Shown piece by piece: positions 52,532-60,754 of a stretch of 64,000 nucleotides of DNA (the first letter of the stretch is position 1; every line of letters begins with the position of its first letter). Where the stretch lies: positions 16,615 to 80,614 of the forward strand of contig NZ_DATCQT010000203.1 of the NCBI RefSeq assembly GCF_036569345.1. The letters are read 5' to 3'. Made by a program: the position numbers and the translations under genes. The stretch comes from Clostridium_AD sp036569345 (GTDB taxonomy: Bacteria > Bacillota > Clostridia > Clostridiales > Clostridiaceae). The notes under the pieces are model-generated. The model was not told where the DNA came from, did not search any database, and was given only the letters and a program-made list of their open reading frames with translations.

Positions 52532-52730
52532 ATTAATAAAAGTATATATTGTGTAAACTGCATTTGAACAAGCCTTAGCAATTCTTAATTTATTTTATTT
52601 ATAGCTACGTATAAAAAAATGCATGTTTGAGCGTAAGCGAGTTTGCATTTTTTAGTAGCTATAAATAAAATGAATTTTAGAATTTCTTGGCAAAGTGAAT
52701 GCAGTTGTAATAATAGATACTTTTATTAAT
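52532..52730. repeat. Palindromic intergenic element, copy C
   Basis: 199 bp. The ends ATTAATAAAAGTATATATT (52532-52550) and AATAGATACTTTTATTAAT (52712-52730) are inverted repeats with one mismatch. Nested arms around AATTCTTAATTTATTTTA / TAAAATGAATTTTAGAATT and a core CATGTTTGAGCGTAAGCGAG (one change from the GAGCGTTAGCGAG of copies A and B). It ends five bases before the stop of the HD-hydrolase gene. Confidence 0.88.
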
Positions 52731-52735
52731 ATCGA

Positions 52736-53365
52736 TTACTTCGATGACACCAAACACTTTTCACATTTTTTAATGAAAGATTTAACGTTCTCCTTTTCCT
52801 CTTTGATTTTATTCTCACTCATTTCACCTCTACCAAGTCTATCACACTGCGATAACAAAGCAATTTCTTTAATTGATATTTCTTGCGACATTTTTTTCAC
52901 ATCCCCAAAAGGTAGATCCTTTGCTACAAAGAGGATTTGCATATGCCACCTAACCAAAGTCGCAACTTGTTTAATTAATTGAACATCTCCTGTAAGGGCT
53001 TCAAGAAATTGTCTACTAAGCTCTGCACCCACCTTGTCATGATCATAAGATGTAATTTTTTCTTTTCTGACTTTTGTAGTCGTTGCTTTTCCTAGATCAT
53101 GTAATAAGGCGCTCCACATAAATGCCCTAGGGTTTTCACTAAGGTTTTTTACTTTTGCTGCATTATCTAAAACTAACATTGTATGGTTCCATACATTTCC
53201 TTCTGGATGATGTTCTGGGGATTGGGGAGTGTCTAGTAAACACCTCAATAATATATATGGATGCTTTTCACAAATATCTTGTTTATTTATAAAATCGTTA
53301 AAATATATAGATGGCTTCTCATCCACCATTAGATGAGTTTCAAATTCTTCAAACATGTTTATCAT
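52736..53365 (-). CDS. HD-domain phosphohydrolase
   Basis: 209 residues. GNVWNHTMLVLD (first His, about 60), ALLHDLGKATTT (HD pair, about 87-88), ITSYDHDKVGAELS and a later D in LSQCDRLGRGEM complete an HD metal site. It resembles the HD half of CCA-adding enzymes and may act on nucleotides or 2',3'-cyclic phosphates; the CCA transferase gene lies 800 bases upstream on the same strand. The last codons abut palindromic copy C. Ribosome site AAGGGA. Confidence 0.85.
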   Translation of the reverse strand: MINMFEEFETHLMVDEKPSIYFNDFINKQDICEKHPYILLRCLLDTPQSPEHHPEGNVWNHTMLVLDNAAKVKNLSENPRAFMWSALLHDLGKATTTKVRKEKITSYDHDKVGAELSRQFLEALTGDVQLIKQVATLVRWHMQILFVAKDLPFGDVKKMSQEISIKEIALLSQCDRLGRGEMSENKIKEEKENVKSFIKKCEKCLVSSK

Positions 53366-53416
53366 ATATTAATTCCCTTCTTTTATTAATATTGCTTCCA
53401 TATTTTGTATTATAAG

Positions 53417-53485
53417 AAAAAGAGTAAGCTTAACTTATCTAAACTTATATTACCATAGTTTAGATAATAAACACTTACTCTTTTT
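53417..53485. terminator. Long hairpin upstream of the HD-hydrolase gene
   Basis: AAAAAGAGTAAG (53417-53428) against CTTACTCTTTTT (53474-53485), with an inner TTATCTAAACTA-type stem against TAGTTTAGATAA, so nearly the whole 69 bases fold. A T-run exists on both strands; it likely ends the DUF1292/small-gene transcript. Confidence 0.82.
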
Positions 53486-53525
53486 ATTAAGATATATTTT
53501 TTTATCTTAATTATTTTTCTAAAAT

Positions 53526-53690
53526 CTAATATCCATTTTTTTTAGTTTCAAAAACACTTTCATTATATGCGCTTTCTTCAACAGTTTGAATAATTTGATT
53601 TTTAGAAGCTGCATTTTGACCTTGCGCCCTTGTGCCTTTCTTAATATAATCACGCAAATTTTCCTTCTTAGCTTGCTCACGAGTTTTCAT
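53526..53690 (-). CDS. Small hydrophilic protein, 54 residues
   Basis: ATG at 53690 preceded by AGGAGG (53697-53702), stop at 53526. The product starts MKTREQAKKENLRDYIKKG, continues GTRAQGQNAASKNQIIQT and ends KKNGY. It is charged, rich in Gln, Lys and Asn, with no hydrophobic segment. The good ribosome site and tight placement 19 bases after the DUF1292 gene support it as real. No family was recognised; a spore-related small protein is one possibility, unproven. Confidence 0.7.
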   Translation of the reverse strand: MKTREQAKKENLRDYIKKGTRAQGQNAASKNQIIQTVEESAYNESVFETKKNGY

Positions 53691-53709
53691 ATAAAAACCT
53701 CCTAATTAT

Positions 53710-53946
53710 TTATTGTCCATTCTCACTATACTTTTGTAATACTTTTTTAAATTCTTCTCCCTGTCCAATTGACTTGTACTCTGTTTCTCCATTAACTAGA
53801 ACTGCTTTGTACGCGTATGCTTCATCTGAATCCTTAGGTCCAACTATCACATATTCATTTCCATCCATTTTAATAGCGTCAATTAGTTCTAAATCTACTT
53901 TTTCGCCATTGTCATTTATTACGGTGATTATTTCATTAGTTTTCAT
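53710..53946 (-). CDS. DUF1292 (YrzB-like) protein, second copy
   Basis: 78 residues from the ATG at 53946 (AGAAGG upstream). EIITVINDNGEKVDLELIDAIKMDGNEYVIVGPKDSDEAYAYKAV parallels the copy at 50097-50339 strand by strand. It is less acidic than its paralog. Function unknown. Followed by a small gene likely in the same transcript. Confidence 0.88.
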   Translation of the reverse strand: MKTNEIITVINDNGEKVDLELIDAIKMDGNEYVIVGPKDSDEAYAYKAVLVNGETEYKSIGQGEEFKKVLQKYSENGQ

Positions 53947-54095
53947 AAACATACCTTCTTTCATCTAGTCACATTAAAATAAACAACAAGTCTACATACT
54001 ATTTATTATTCCTTTTAATGCACCTTGTTATTTTGTGCCTAAGTAAATGTTTTATACCAGGTTTTCATAATAACTCAATACAAATCGTAAAAAAA

Positions 54096-54130
54096 TAACT
54101 CCCTCAAACTTTAAGCCTGAAAGAGTCTAA
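54096..54130 (-). terminator. Terminator after the CCA transferase gene
   Basis: On the minus strand GACTCTTTCA pairs with TGAGGGAGTT (two G-U pairs), followed by ATTTTTTT. Confidence 0.7.
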
Positions 54131-54146
54131 AATATAATCAAGTTTT

Positions 54147-55481
54147 TTATTTCAAATATTCATCATAAATTATAGAAAAAAGCTTTTCTTTACTATTTAA
54201 TTCTGGATTTTCTAACACTTTATCTAAAAGAAATCTAAGTATATCACCTATTTCCTCCCCTGGTTTAAGAGAAAATTCTTTTATTAAATCTTTACCGTTT
54301 ACAACAAGTTCTTTTGTAGATAGTGGAACCTTAGATTCTAAAATAGCGATTGTTTTTTCTTCTACCCTAGTAATTTCATTTATTCGTTTTTCTGGGAAAC
54401 GCGAACCTAAGGCATCTGCTCTTTGCAAAGCGAAAAGGTCAAAGACTAAGTCCTTACCAACTCTATTAATAAGACGCTTTACAGAAGCATCTGTTGGTTT
54501 TGTAAGTACATTCATATGTTCTTTAATTAAAATGCTAATTTCATTTATGCTTTTATTATCAAATCTAAGACGCCTTAATATTTTCTGCGATAATATTACT
54601 CCTTTTTTATCATGGCCATAAAAATGGCCTATACCTTCAGCGTCAATAGTAAAGCAATTTGGCTTAGCTATGTCATGTAATAATCCTGCTATTCTCAAAT
54701 TAAGCTCTGGTGTGCATTTTTCTACAACAGCTAAAGTATGATTAAATATATCTTTATTATGGTGAGGATTTTGTTGATTAAACCCTATTGTTACTTTAAG
54801 TTCTGGTAATATAAAATCTAATAGTTTACTATCCTTAAGTAACCTTAAAGCTTTTGTAGTATTATCTGATACCATCATTTTACATAATTCATCGCGGGTT
54901 CTCTCATTGCTTACATTTAATATAAGATGACTATTTTCTTTTATAGCTTCAAAAGTCTTTTCTTCTATTTCGAAATCCAACCTAGCAGAAAATCGAATAG
55001 CCCTGAGCATTCTTAGAGCATCTTCCTTAAATCTTTTATTGGGCTCACCTACAGCTCTAATTATTTTATTATCTAAATCGACATTGCCACCAAAATAATC
55101 TACAAGACCTTCTTCCTCATTAAAAGCTAAAGCATTTATTGTAAAATCACGTCTTGCTAAATCCTCTTTTAAAGTTGAAACAAAAGTGACATCCTCCGGT
55201 CTCCTATTATCTAAATACTCACCATCTATTCTATAAGTTGTAACTTCATATCCCTCTTTGTTTATCATAACAGTTACAGTTCCGTGATCTACACCTGTAG
55301 GAATCGTTTTATTGAAAATTCTAATGATTTCCTCCGGCAGTGCATTTGTGGTTACATCATAATCCTTAGGACTGGATATGCCAATCATAAAATCACGTAC
55401 ACACCCACCCACTATATAAGATTCATATCCATTGTTTCTCAAACAATCCATAATTATTTTCACATCATTTGGTATAAACAT
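54147..55481 (-). CDS. cca: CCA tRNA nucleotidyltransferase
   Basis: 444 residues from the ATG at 55481 (GGAGG five bases upstream). Class II head domain SYIVGGCVRDFMIGISSPKDYDVTTNALPEE with the catalytic Asp pair, RRDFTINALAFNEEEGLVDYFGGNVDL, EDALRMLRAIRFSARL and the template motif region ENSHLILNVSNERTRDEL. An HD domain follows (about 245-350, GLLHDIAKPNCF). It completes or repairs the 3' CCA of tRNA. The HD domain suggests extra phosphohydrolase activity, as in some homologs. Encoded CCA in all five tRNAs here implies mainly a repair role. Confidence 0.95.
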   Translation of the reverse strand: MFIPNDVKIIMDCLRNNGYESYIVGGCVRDFMIGISSPKDYDVTTNALPEEIIRIFNKTIPTGVDHGTVTVMINKEGYEVTTYRIDGEYLDNRRPEDVTFVSTLKEDLARRDFTINALAFNEEEGLVDYFGGNVDLDNKIIRAVGEPNKRFKEDALRMLRAIRFSARLDFEIEEKTFEAIKENSHLILNVSNERTRDELCKMMVSDNTTKALRLLKDSKLLDFILPELKVTIGFNQQNPHHNKDIFNHTLAVVEKCTPELNLRIAGLLHDIAKPNCFTIDAEGIGHFYGHDKKGVILSQKILRRLRFDNKSINEISILIKEHMNVLTKPTDASVKRLINRVGKDLVFDLFALQRADALGSRFPEKRINEITRVEEKTIAILESKVPLSTKELVVNGKDLIKEFSLKPGEEIGDILRFLLDKVLENPELNSKEKLFSIIYDEYLK

Positions 55482-55550
55482 AAGACCTCCAAGTATCGTA
55501 TTATATTTATTTAGTTTCATCATTGTTTATTTTTTGCTACAACTCTCACT

Positions 55551-56414
55551 TTAAATGTACATGGCTATAGGTATGATTTCAATTATAGGTCCATTTATTT
55601 CTATTTTTTTTGAATCATAATCCGTTATTAAATCTGTATCTTTTAGAAATCTGTTTTTAAATTCTTTAAAATACGTTTCATTCAAATAATCAAAGTATGT
55701 TCCACTAAGCAAACTATAGTTACTAATTTCATTCTTCTTTGGAACTTTCACCACTTTTCCAAGAATGGTAATCCGAGCACCATCAATATAATCTAAATTA
55801 TCCGCCATATGTTTTATTACCAAAGGTACAACAATTTTTGTATTGCTATTGCCTATATTACTGCTAATATATTTTATACACTTTTCCACTTTGCAACCTT
55901 CCATATCATCTTTAAGGACTTTTAAAACTCTCCTTTTAACTATATTATCCTTACTTTCATCACCATTCTCTAGTGGATCGGGTGAAAAAGCCAATTGCAT
56001 TTCCATAACCCTAATTATATCTTCTATATATTCTAGACCTGGATTTTTATACAATGCTCCAGTGAATTGAACAAAATCAAATTCCTTTATATTTGCTACG
56101 TCATTTTCATTATTTATTACTTTTAACATACTTTGTTGATTTAACATGGTTTTTAATCTTGACAAAATTGTTATTACAATTGAAACTCTTTCTTCAATTT
56201 TCTGCGTCGTAAACTCATTGAGAAGTTGAACATTTAAGTCTCCTTGCATTATTTTACCACAAGTAGCTTCATATAACGGTGTATTAGTACTAATCGTCAA
56301 GAGCTTTCTAGTGCTTTCACTTTTGATTTCAGCAAATTCTTCAATTACAATTGTATATAAATTATTTATCATATCTCCATTAAAGTATAAAGGTATTAGA
56401 GCTCTATTATCCAT
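55551..56414 (-). CDS. Uncharacterised protein, possibly DUF6414 type
   Basis: 287 residues from the ATG at 56414 (GGAGG nine bases upstream). It opens DNRALIPLYFNGDMINNLYTIVIEEF, has a central region rich in charged helices (about 95-185) and a C-terminal half with IVVPLVIKHMADNLDYIDGARITILGKVVKVPKK followed by beta-rich sequence. The opening and the GARITILGKVVKV strand resemble DUF6414 proteins, but this match is from memory and weak. No catalytic motif, signal or membrane helix is visible. Single-gene transcript. Confidence 0.55.
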   Translation of the reverse strand: MDNRALIPLYFNGDMINNLYTIVIEEFAEIKSESTRKLLTISTNTPLYEATCGKIMQGDLNVQLLNEFTTQKIEERVSIVITILSRLKTMLNQQSMLKVINNENDVANIKEFDFVQFTGALYKNPGLEYIEDIIRVMEMQLAFSPDPLENGDESKDNIVKRRVLKVLKDDMEGCKVEKCIKYISSNIGNSNTKIVVPLVIKHMADNLDYIDGARITILGKVVKVPKKNEISNYSLLSGTYFDYLNETYFKEFKNRFLKDTDLITDYDSKKIEINGPIIEIIPIAMYI

Positions 56415-56552
56415 ATATACATATACCTCCATTTATAATCACTTTCAGCAACGCTTTATTAAATAATACTTCTTACCTATTTTATATTAACTTTTTATAG
56501 TTTAGAACAACGGCTTACAATAAGCTTTATTTTCAACAAATATATTACCTAG

Positions 56553-57755
56553 TTACTTTTTTAATAATGATGATTTTAAAACTGAATTCTCTCCATACTT
56601 GCGCCGCAAACTATCTATAGTTTTATCTATAGCTCTTTTCTTTTCAGATGAGGAATTATCAATATCAAAAATTGATATTTGTTTAAAATTATCCTCACAT
56701 AAATTATTAAGAGAAACTCCCAATAATCTTATAGGTTCTCCCTTCCATAATTCATCAAAAAGTTTTTTTACTATTTTCAATATTTCTTGCGTTAAATCTG
56801 TGGAAGCTTTTAAAGTTGTACTACGTGAACAATCAACGAATTCCTGATTTCTTATAGTTACCGAAATAGACAAGCAGCACTTTTTTATATCCCTAAGCCT
56901 CGTAGCTGTATTCTCCACCAAAACTAATAATACACTGTACGCTTCACTTTTATTTCTAATATCATCTGATAAAGTAGTAGAATTGCTTATTCCTTTTACC
57001 TCACGATTATTTGATTTTACATCTCTATTATCTATACCATTAGCATACTTCCACATCACAAGCCCACTACTTTTAAAGTGGTATTCCAAAAATTCAACAT
57101 CATACTTTGCTAAATCTCCTATAGTAAATATATTTAAATTGTTTAGCCTTGGAACCGTTCTCCTCCCAACCATAAAAAGCTCTCCAACCGGAAGAGGCCA
57201 CAATTTTTTTTCTATTTCATTTTTAAAAAGTGTATGCACCTTATCAGGCTTCTCAAAATCAGATGCCATTTTAGCTAAAAGCTTAACATTTGACATACCT
57301 ATATTTACTGTAAACCCTAGTTCCTTCTTTATTCTACTACTTATATCCCAAGCTATTCTTAATGCCGATTCCTTTGATGTATTATATCTTGTTACATCCA
57401 AAAAACACTCATCTATTGAAAACTTCTCAACAATTGTTGTATAATCTCCGAAAATTTTTCTCATATCTTTACTACATCTCTTATATAATTCAAAATCGGG
57501 TTTTACAACTACTAAGTCCCTACATTTTTTTCTTGCTGTAAATAAACTTTCACCTGTTACTATTCCAATTTTTTTAGCTTTTATAGAGCCAGCTAAAACT
57601 ACTCCTCTACGGGACTCTTCATCCCCCCCTATTACAGATGTTATCTCCCTTAAGTCTATATCCGAGCCTAACCTAAGTTTATCCGTAGCACTCCATGAAA
57701 GAAATGCAGAATTAACATCTATATGAAATATAAGTTTTTCATTTAATTTAATCAT
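56553..57755 (-). CDS. Y-family DNA polymerase (DinB/Pol IV-like)
   Basis: 400 residues. LIFHIDVNSAFLSW near the start holds the first catalytic Asp, and EKFSIDECFLDVT (about 107-119) the second Asp and Glu. Thumb with GMSNVKLLAKMASDFEKPDKVHTL, and the little-finger domain (about 245-360). In place of the usual VDMDAFYAS the enzyme has HIDVNSAFLSW, as in a clostridial subgroup next to UvrX/YqjW-type polymerases. Error-prone synthesis across lesions is expected. No LexA box was identified upstream. No beta-clamp motif was assigned. Confidence 0.9.
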   Translation of the reverse strand: MIKLNEKLIFHIDVNSAFLSWSATDKLRLGSDIDLREITSVIGGDEESRRGVVLAGSIKAKKIGIVTGESLFTARKKCRDLVVVKPDFELYKRCSKDMRKIFGDYTTIVEKFSIDECFLDVTRYNTSKESALRIAWDISSRIKKELGFTVNIGMSNVKLLAKMASDFEKPDKVHTLFKNEIEKKLWPLPVGELFMVGRRTVPRLNNLNIFTIGDLAKYDVEFLEYHFKSSGLVMWKYANGIDNRDVKSNNREVKGISNSTTLSDDIRNKSEAYSVLLVLVENTATRLRDIKKCCLSISVTIRNQEFVDCSRSTTLKASTDLTQEILKIVKKLFDELWKGEPIRLLGVSLNNLCEDNFKQISIFDIDNSSSEKKRAIDKTIDSLRRKYGENSVLKSSLLKK

Positions 57756-57875
57756 CTACTCTCATCCTTTATATAAGGCATTTGACGTATTATACCCTCA
57801 TAACCTTTAAATCATTATTTTATCTCACATGATTAATAAATATTATTTTAAATACATTATACAAAATTTTAATAT

Positions 57876-57917
57876 AAAAAAGCAATCTATCCTTAATGTA
57901 AGAATAGATTGCTTTAA
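57876..57917 (-). terminator. Terminator of the crr-ptsH-ptsI transcript
   Basis: AAAGCAATCTAT/ATAGATTGCTTT (57879-57890 with 57904-57915, small internal pairs) followed by T-run on the minus strand. It lies beyond the repeat array that follows ptsI. Confidence 0.85.
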
Positions 57918-57966
57918 TAAAGAGATTGCTTTAATGAGAATATTTCTTTTATTTATTACTTATATG

Positions 57967-58032
57967 TTAGCATAGACCTATGCTTTACTTAGCATAGACC
58001 TATGCCTTACTTAGCATAGACCTATGCCTTAG
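57967..58032. repeat. Three 22-bp tandem repeats at the end of ptsI
   Basis: TTAGCATAGACCTATGCxTTAx units at 57967, 57989 and 58011. Each contains the palindrome GCATAG-AC-CTATGC. The third unit overlaps the last codons and stop of ptsI, so the array looks like duplications of the gene's own end. Confidence 0.9.
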
Positions 58033-59731
58033 TATTAGCTTTTATATATTCCTTTATTTCATCTGAATCACCAAATGATAATACTGGCTTAGATAATTTC
58101 TTACATTCCTCGAAATTAGCATTTGTAATAGTTTTACGTGCTCTTAATATTGAAGAAGCACTCATACTGAATTCATCTAATCCAAATCCAAGTAGTACAG
58201 GTATGAGATTTGTGTCTCCTGCCATTTCGCCACACATGTTAACTGTTATTCCTGCCGCATGTCCATTATCTATTACAGTTTTAATAAGCCTTAAAACTGC
58301 TGGATGATAAAAATCATACAAATATGATATTTTCTCATTCATTCTATCTACTGCTAACGTATACTGAATTAAGTCATTAGTACCAATGCTGAAGAAGTCT
58401 ACTTCTTTTGCGAATAGATCTGACATTATTGCAGCAGATGGTATTTCTATCATAATACCAACTTCAAGATTCTCATCAAATACTATGTCCTCAGACTTAA
58501 GCTCATTTTTACACTTTTCAAGTAATCTTTTCGCCATTCTTAATTCCTGAAGATTACATATCATAGGAAACATAATCTTGAGTTTACCAAAAGCAGAAGC
58601 ACGTACTAAAGCTCTTAATTGGGTTATAAATACATCTGTTCTATCTAAGCAAAGTCTTATAGCTCTATAACCTAAGAATGGATTCATTTCCTCATCCATT
58701 GGCAAGTAATTTAATTTCTTATCTCCACCAATATCTAAGGTTCTTATAATAACAGGTTTTCCATTCATCTTTTCAAGAACTGACTTGTATTCTGCAAATT
58801 GTTCTTCTTCTGTTGGAAGTGCATCTTTTGACATATATAAAAACTCTGTTCTAAATAATCCTATTGCTTCAGCTCCATTTTTAAGTACTGATTCTAAGTC
58901 TTCTGCTGAGCCTATATTTGCAGCGATTTCTACTGACTTTCCATCATTTGTAATAGATTTCATAGTTGCATATTTGAGTAACTGATGTTTGGATTCAATG
59001 AATTCCTTTTGGAGTTTATTATAATCTTTTAAAGTTTTATCATCTGGATTTATGATAACTATACCTGCTTCTCCATCGACTATAATTAAATCTCCATCTT
59101 TAATTCCATGTATATCTTTACCAGCCCCTACAACTGCAGGCAACTCGAGTGAACGTGCAATAATTGAGGAATGAGCGGTTTTTCCACCTATTTCAGTTAC
59201 AAAAGCCAAAACTTTATCTTTGTCAATCTGTGCTGTATCCGATGGAGTGAGATCCTTTGCAACTATAATACATTCTTCTTTAATTTCAGCAATTGAAGCT
59301 ACTTTTATTCCCATTAATATATTTAGCACCCTTTTGCTTACATCTCTAATATCCACTGCTCTCTCAGTCATATATTCATTTTCCATTTGTTCAAAAATAG
59401 CTGCTGTTTCCTCTGATACTGTTTGTAGAGAATATTCAGCATTAAATTTATCATCATTAATTTTCTTTTGAATGGATCCTATAAATTCTGGATCCTCAAG
59501 CATACATAAATGTGCTTCAAATATTTCTGCCTTCTCACTTCCAAGCTTTTGTTTTACATCTTCAATTATTGCTCCAAGTTGAATAATTGCTTCTTGCAAT
59601 GCGTTATTAAACCTTTCTAACTCAACTGACGAATCCAAAACCTTGCTTTCTTTTATTTCTAAAACTTCTTCTCTAATAACTAATGCTCTACCTATAGCTA
59701 TTCCAAATGATGCACCTATTGCTTTTAACAT
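58022..59731 (-). CDS. ptsI: PTS enzyme I (phosphoenolpyruvate-protein phosphotransferase)
   Basis: 569 residues. Active-site His187 in GGKTAHSSIIARS, PEP-binding core with GLFRTEFLYM, IIRTLDIGGDKKL, VGIMIEIPSAAIM, FFSIGTNDLIQYTLAVDR and CGEMAGD. It autophosphorylates from PEP and passes phosphate to HPr, starting sugar uptake. It follows ptsH by 11 bases. The C-terminal codons are shared with a 22-bp tandem repeat. Confidence 0.97.
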   Translation of the reverse strand: MLKAIGASFGIAIGRALVIREEVLEIKESKVLDSSVELERFNNALQEAIIQLGAIIEDVKQKLGSEKAEIFEAHLCMLEDPEFIGSIQKKINDDKFNAEYSLQTVSEETAAIFEQMENEYMTERAVDIRDVSKRVLNILMGIKVASIAEIKEECIIVAKDLTPSDTAQIDKDKVLAFVTEIGGKTAHSSIIARSLELPAVVGAGKDIHGIKDGDLIIVDGEAGIVIINPDDKTLKDYNKLQKEFIESKHQLLKYATMKSITNDGKSVEIAANIGSAEDLESVLKNGAEAIGLFRTEFLYMSKDALPTEEEQFAEYKSVLEKMNGKPVIIRTLDIGGDKKLNYLPMDEEMNPFLGYRAIRLCLDRTDVFITQLRALVRASAFGKLKIMFPMICNLQELRMAKRLLEKCKNELKSEDIVFDENLEVGIMIEIPSAAIMSDLFAKEVDFFSIGTNDLIQYTLAVDRMNEKISYLYDFYHPAVLRLIKTVIDNGHAAGITVNMCGEMAGDTNLIPVLLGFGLDEFSMSASSILRARKTITNANFEECKKLSKPVLSFGDSDEIKEYIKANTKA

Positions 59732-59742
59732 ATTTATTCCTC

Positions 59743-60006
59743 CTATTTTAAAAGTCCTTCTTCTATAATTTTTACCATAGCTACTGCAGCGGCTTCTTCA
59801 TCATCGCCACTGGTTTTTATTATTAATTCATCATTTTTAACAGCTGCCATACACATTATAGCTACTATGCTTTTTGCATTATACTCATTACCATCTTTTA
59901 CTATAAGTACTTCAGATTTGAATTTAGAAGCCTCTTTAACTACTGATAATGCTGGTCTTGCATGTATTCCAGTTTCATTTTTAACTATCGCTTTTTTCTC
60001 CATCAT
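59743..60006 (-). CDS. ptsH: Phosphocarrier protein HPr
   Basis: 87 residues. Active His15 in GIHARPA and regulatory Ser46 in NAKSIVAIM are both in canonical position when the first ATG is used. HPr moves phosphate from enzyme I to EIIA domains; Ser46 phosphorylation by HPr kinase would couple it to catabolite repression in Firmicutes. It lies 13 bases downstream of crr. An AGGAG site is upstream. Confidence 0.97.
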   Translation of the reverse strand: MMEKKAIVKNETGIHARPALSVVKEASKFKSEVLIVKDGNEYNAKSIVAIMCMAAVKNDELIIKTSGDDEEAAAVAMVKIIEEGLLK

Positions 60007-60019
60007 AATATATACACTC

Positions 60020-60511
60020 CTATTTCTTTAATTTTATTATTATTACTTCATTGTTTTTATCTACAGTTCCAAAATTAAATTCTACAGATTCCATTATTTC
60101 ATTTTCAGTAAGAACTAATACACTTAAATTAGTTTTAGCTTTAGCTTTTATTAAGTCATTATCAAAAGTTAATAATTTATCTCCAACCTTAACTTTCTTT
60201 CCTTTCTCAACAAAAGATTCAAAGCCCTCACCCTTCATCTCTACTGTATCTATACCTATGTGAAGTAATATTTCTATCCCCTCAGCACTTTTTAAAATCA
60301 AAGCATGTTTTGTAGGGAACACTTGAAGAATTTCACCATCAACTGGTGCATACAGTATTCCTTCTGTGGATTCAAATCCTATCCCATTTCCCAGCATTTT
60401 AGATGAAAAAACTTCATCCGGTATTTCTGATATATCAAAACATCTTCCCACAACTGGAGATTTTAAAATCATACCCTTTTCTTCTTTGTTTTTCTTTAAA
60501 AACTTAAACAT
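60020..60511 (-). CDS. crr: PTS glucose-type EIIA protein
   Basis: 163 residues from the ATG at 60511 (GAGG nine bases upstream; an earlier ATG overlaps that site). EIIA-Glc fold with SPVVGRCFDISEIPDEVFSSKMLGNGIGF, APVDGEILQVFPTKHALIL (first His) and ILLHIGIDTVEMKGEGF (phosphorylated His). Being a free-standing EIIA, it can serve glucose-family permeases that lack their own A domain. First gene of crr-ptsH-ptsI, behind a RAT/terminator leader. Confidence 0.95.
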   Translation of the reverse strand: MFKFLKKNKEEKGMILKSPVVGRCFDISEIPDEVFSSKMLGNGIGFESTEGILYAPVDGEILQVFPTKHALILKSAEGIEILLHIGIDTVEMKGEGFESFVEKGKKVKVGDKLLTFDNDLIKAKAKTNLSVLVLTENEIMESVEFNFGTVDKNNEVIIIKLKK

Positions 60512-60662
60512 TTCTATCATCCTCGCCTTTCTCTAAGATAAATACCAAATACTTCTTGATATTTACATAAAATTTCTTATTAAGAAATTTCACTTTAAAC
60601 TTTAATTTATTATATAAATATTAGTTTGTGTTTTGTTCTGCATCTAAAATGCATTTACTTAA

Positions 60663-60737
60663 ACAAAAGGCATAAACTAATAAGATGCCTTATTAGCATT
60701 TTATTTGGTTCATGCCTGATCTAATCAGTAACACACC
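60663..60737 (-). promoter_or_regulatory. RAT antiterminator and overlapping terminator in the crr-ptsHI leader
   Basis: On the minus strand a ribonucleic antiterminator of the LicT/GlcT type spans plus 60737-60707: GGTGTGTTACTG, an eight-base loop, then AGGCATGAACC. Its 3' half (AGGCATGAAC...AATAA) can instead pair with TTATTAGTTTATGCCT (ending at 60668) to form a terminator followed by TTGTTT. The two folds are mutually exclusive. The regulator is encoded immediately upstream. Confidence 0.85.
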
Positions 60738-60754
60738 TAACAATGTAAACTTTT

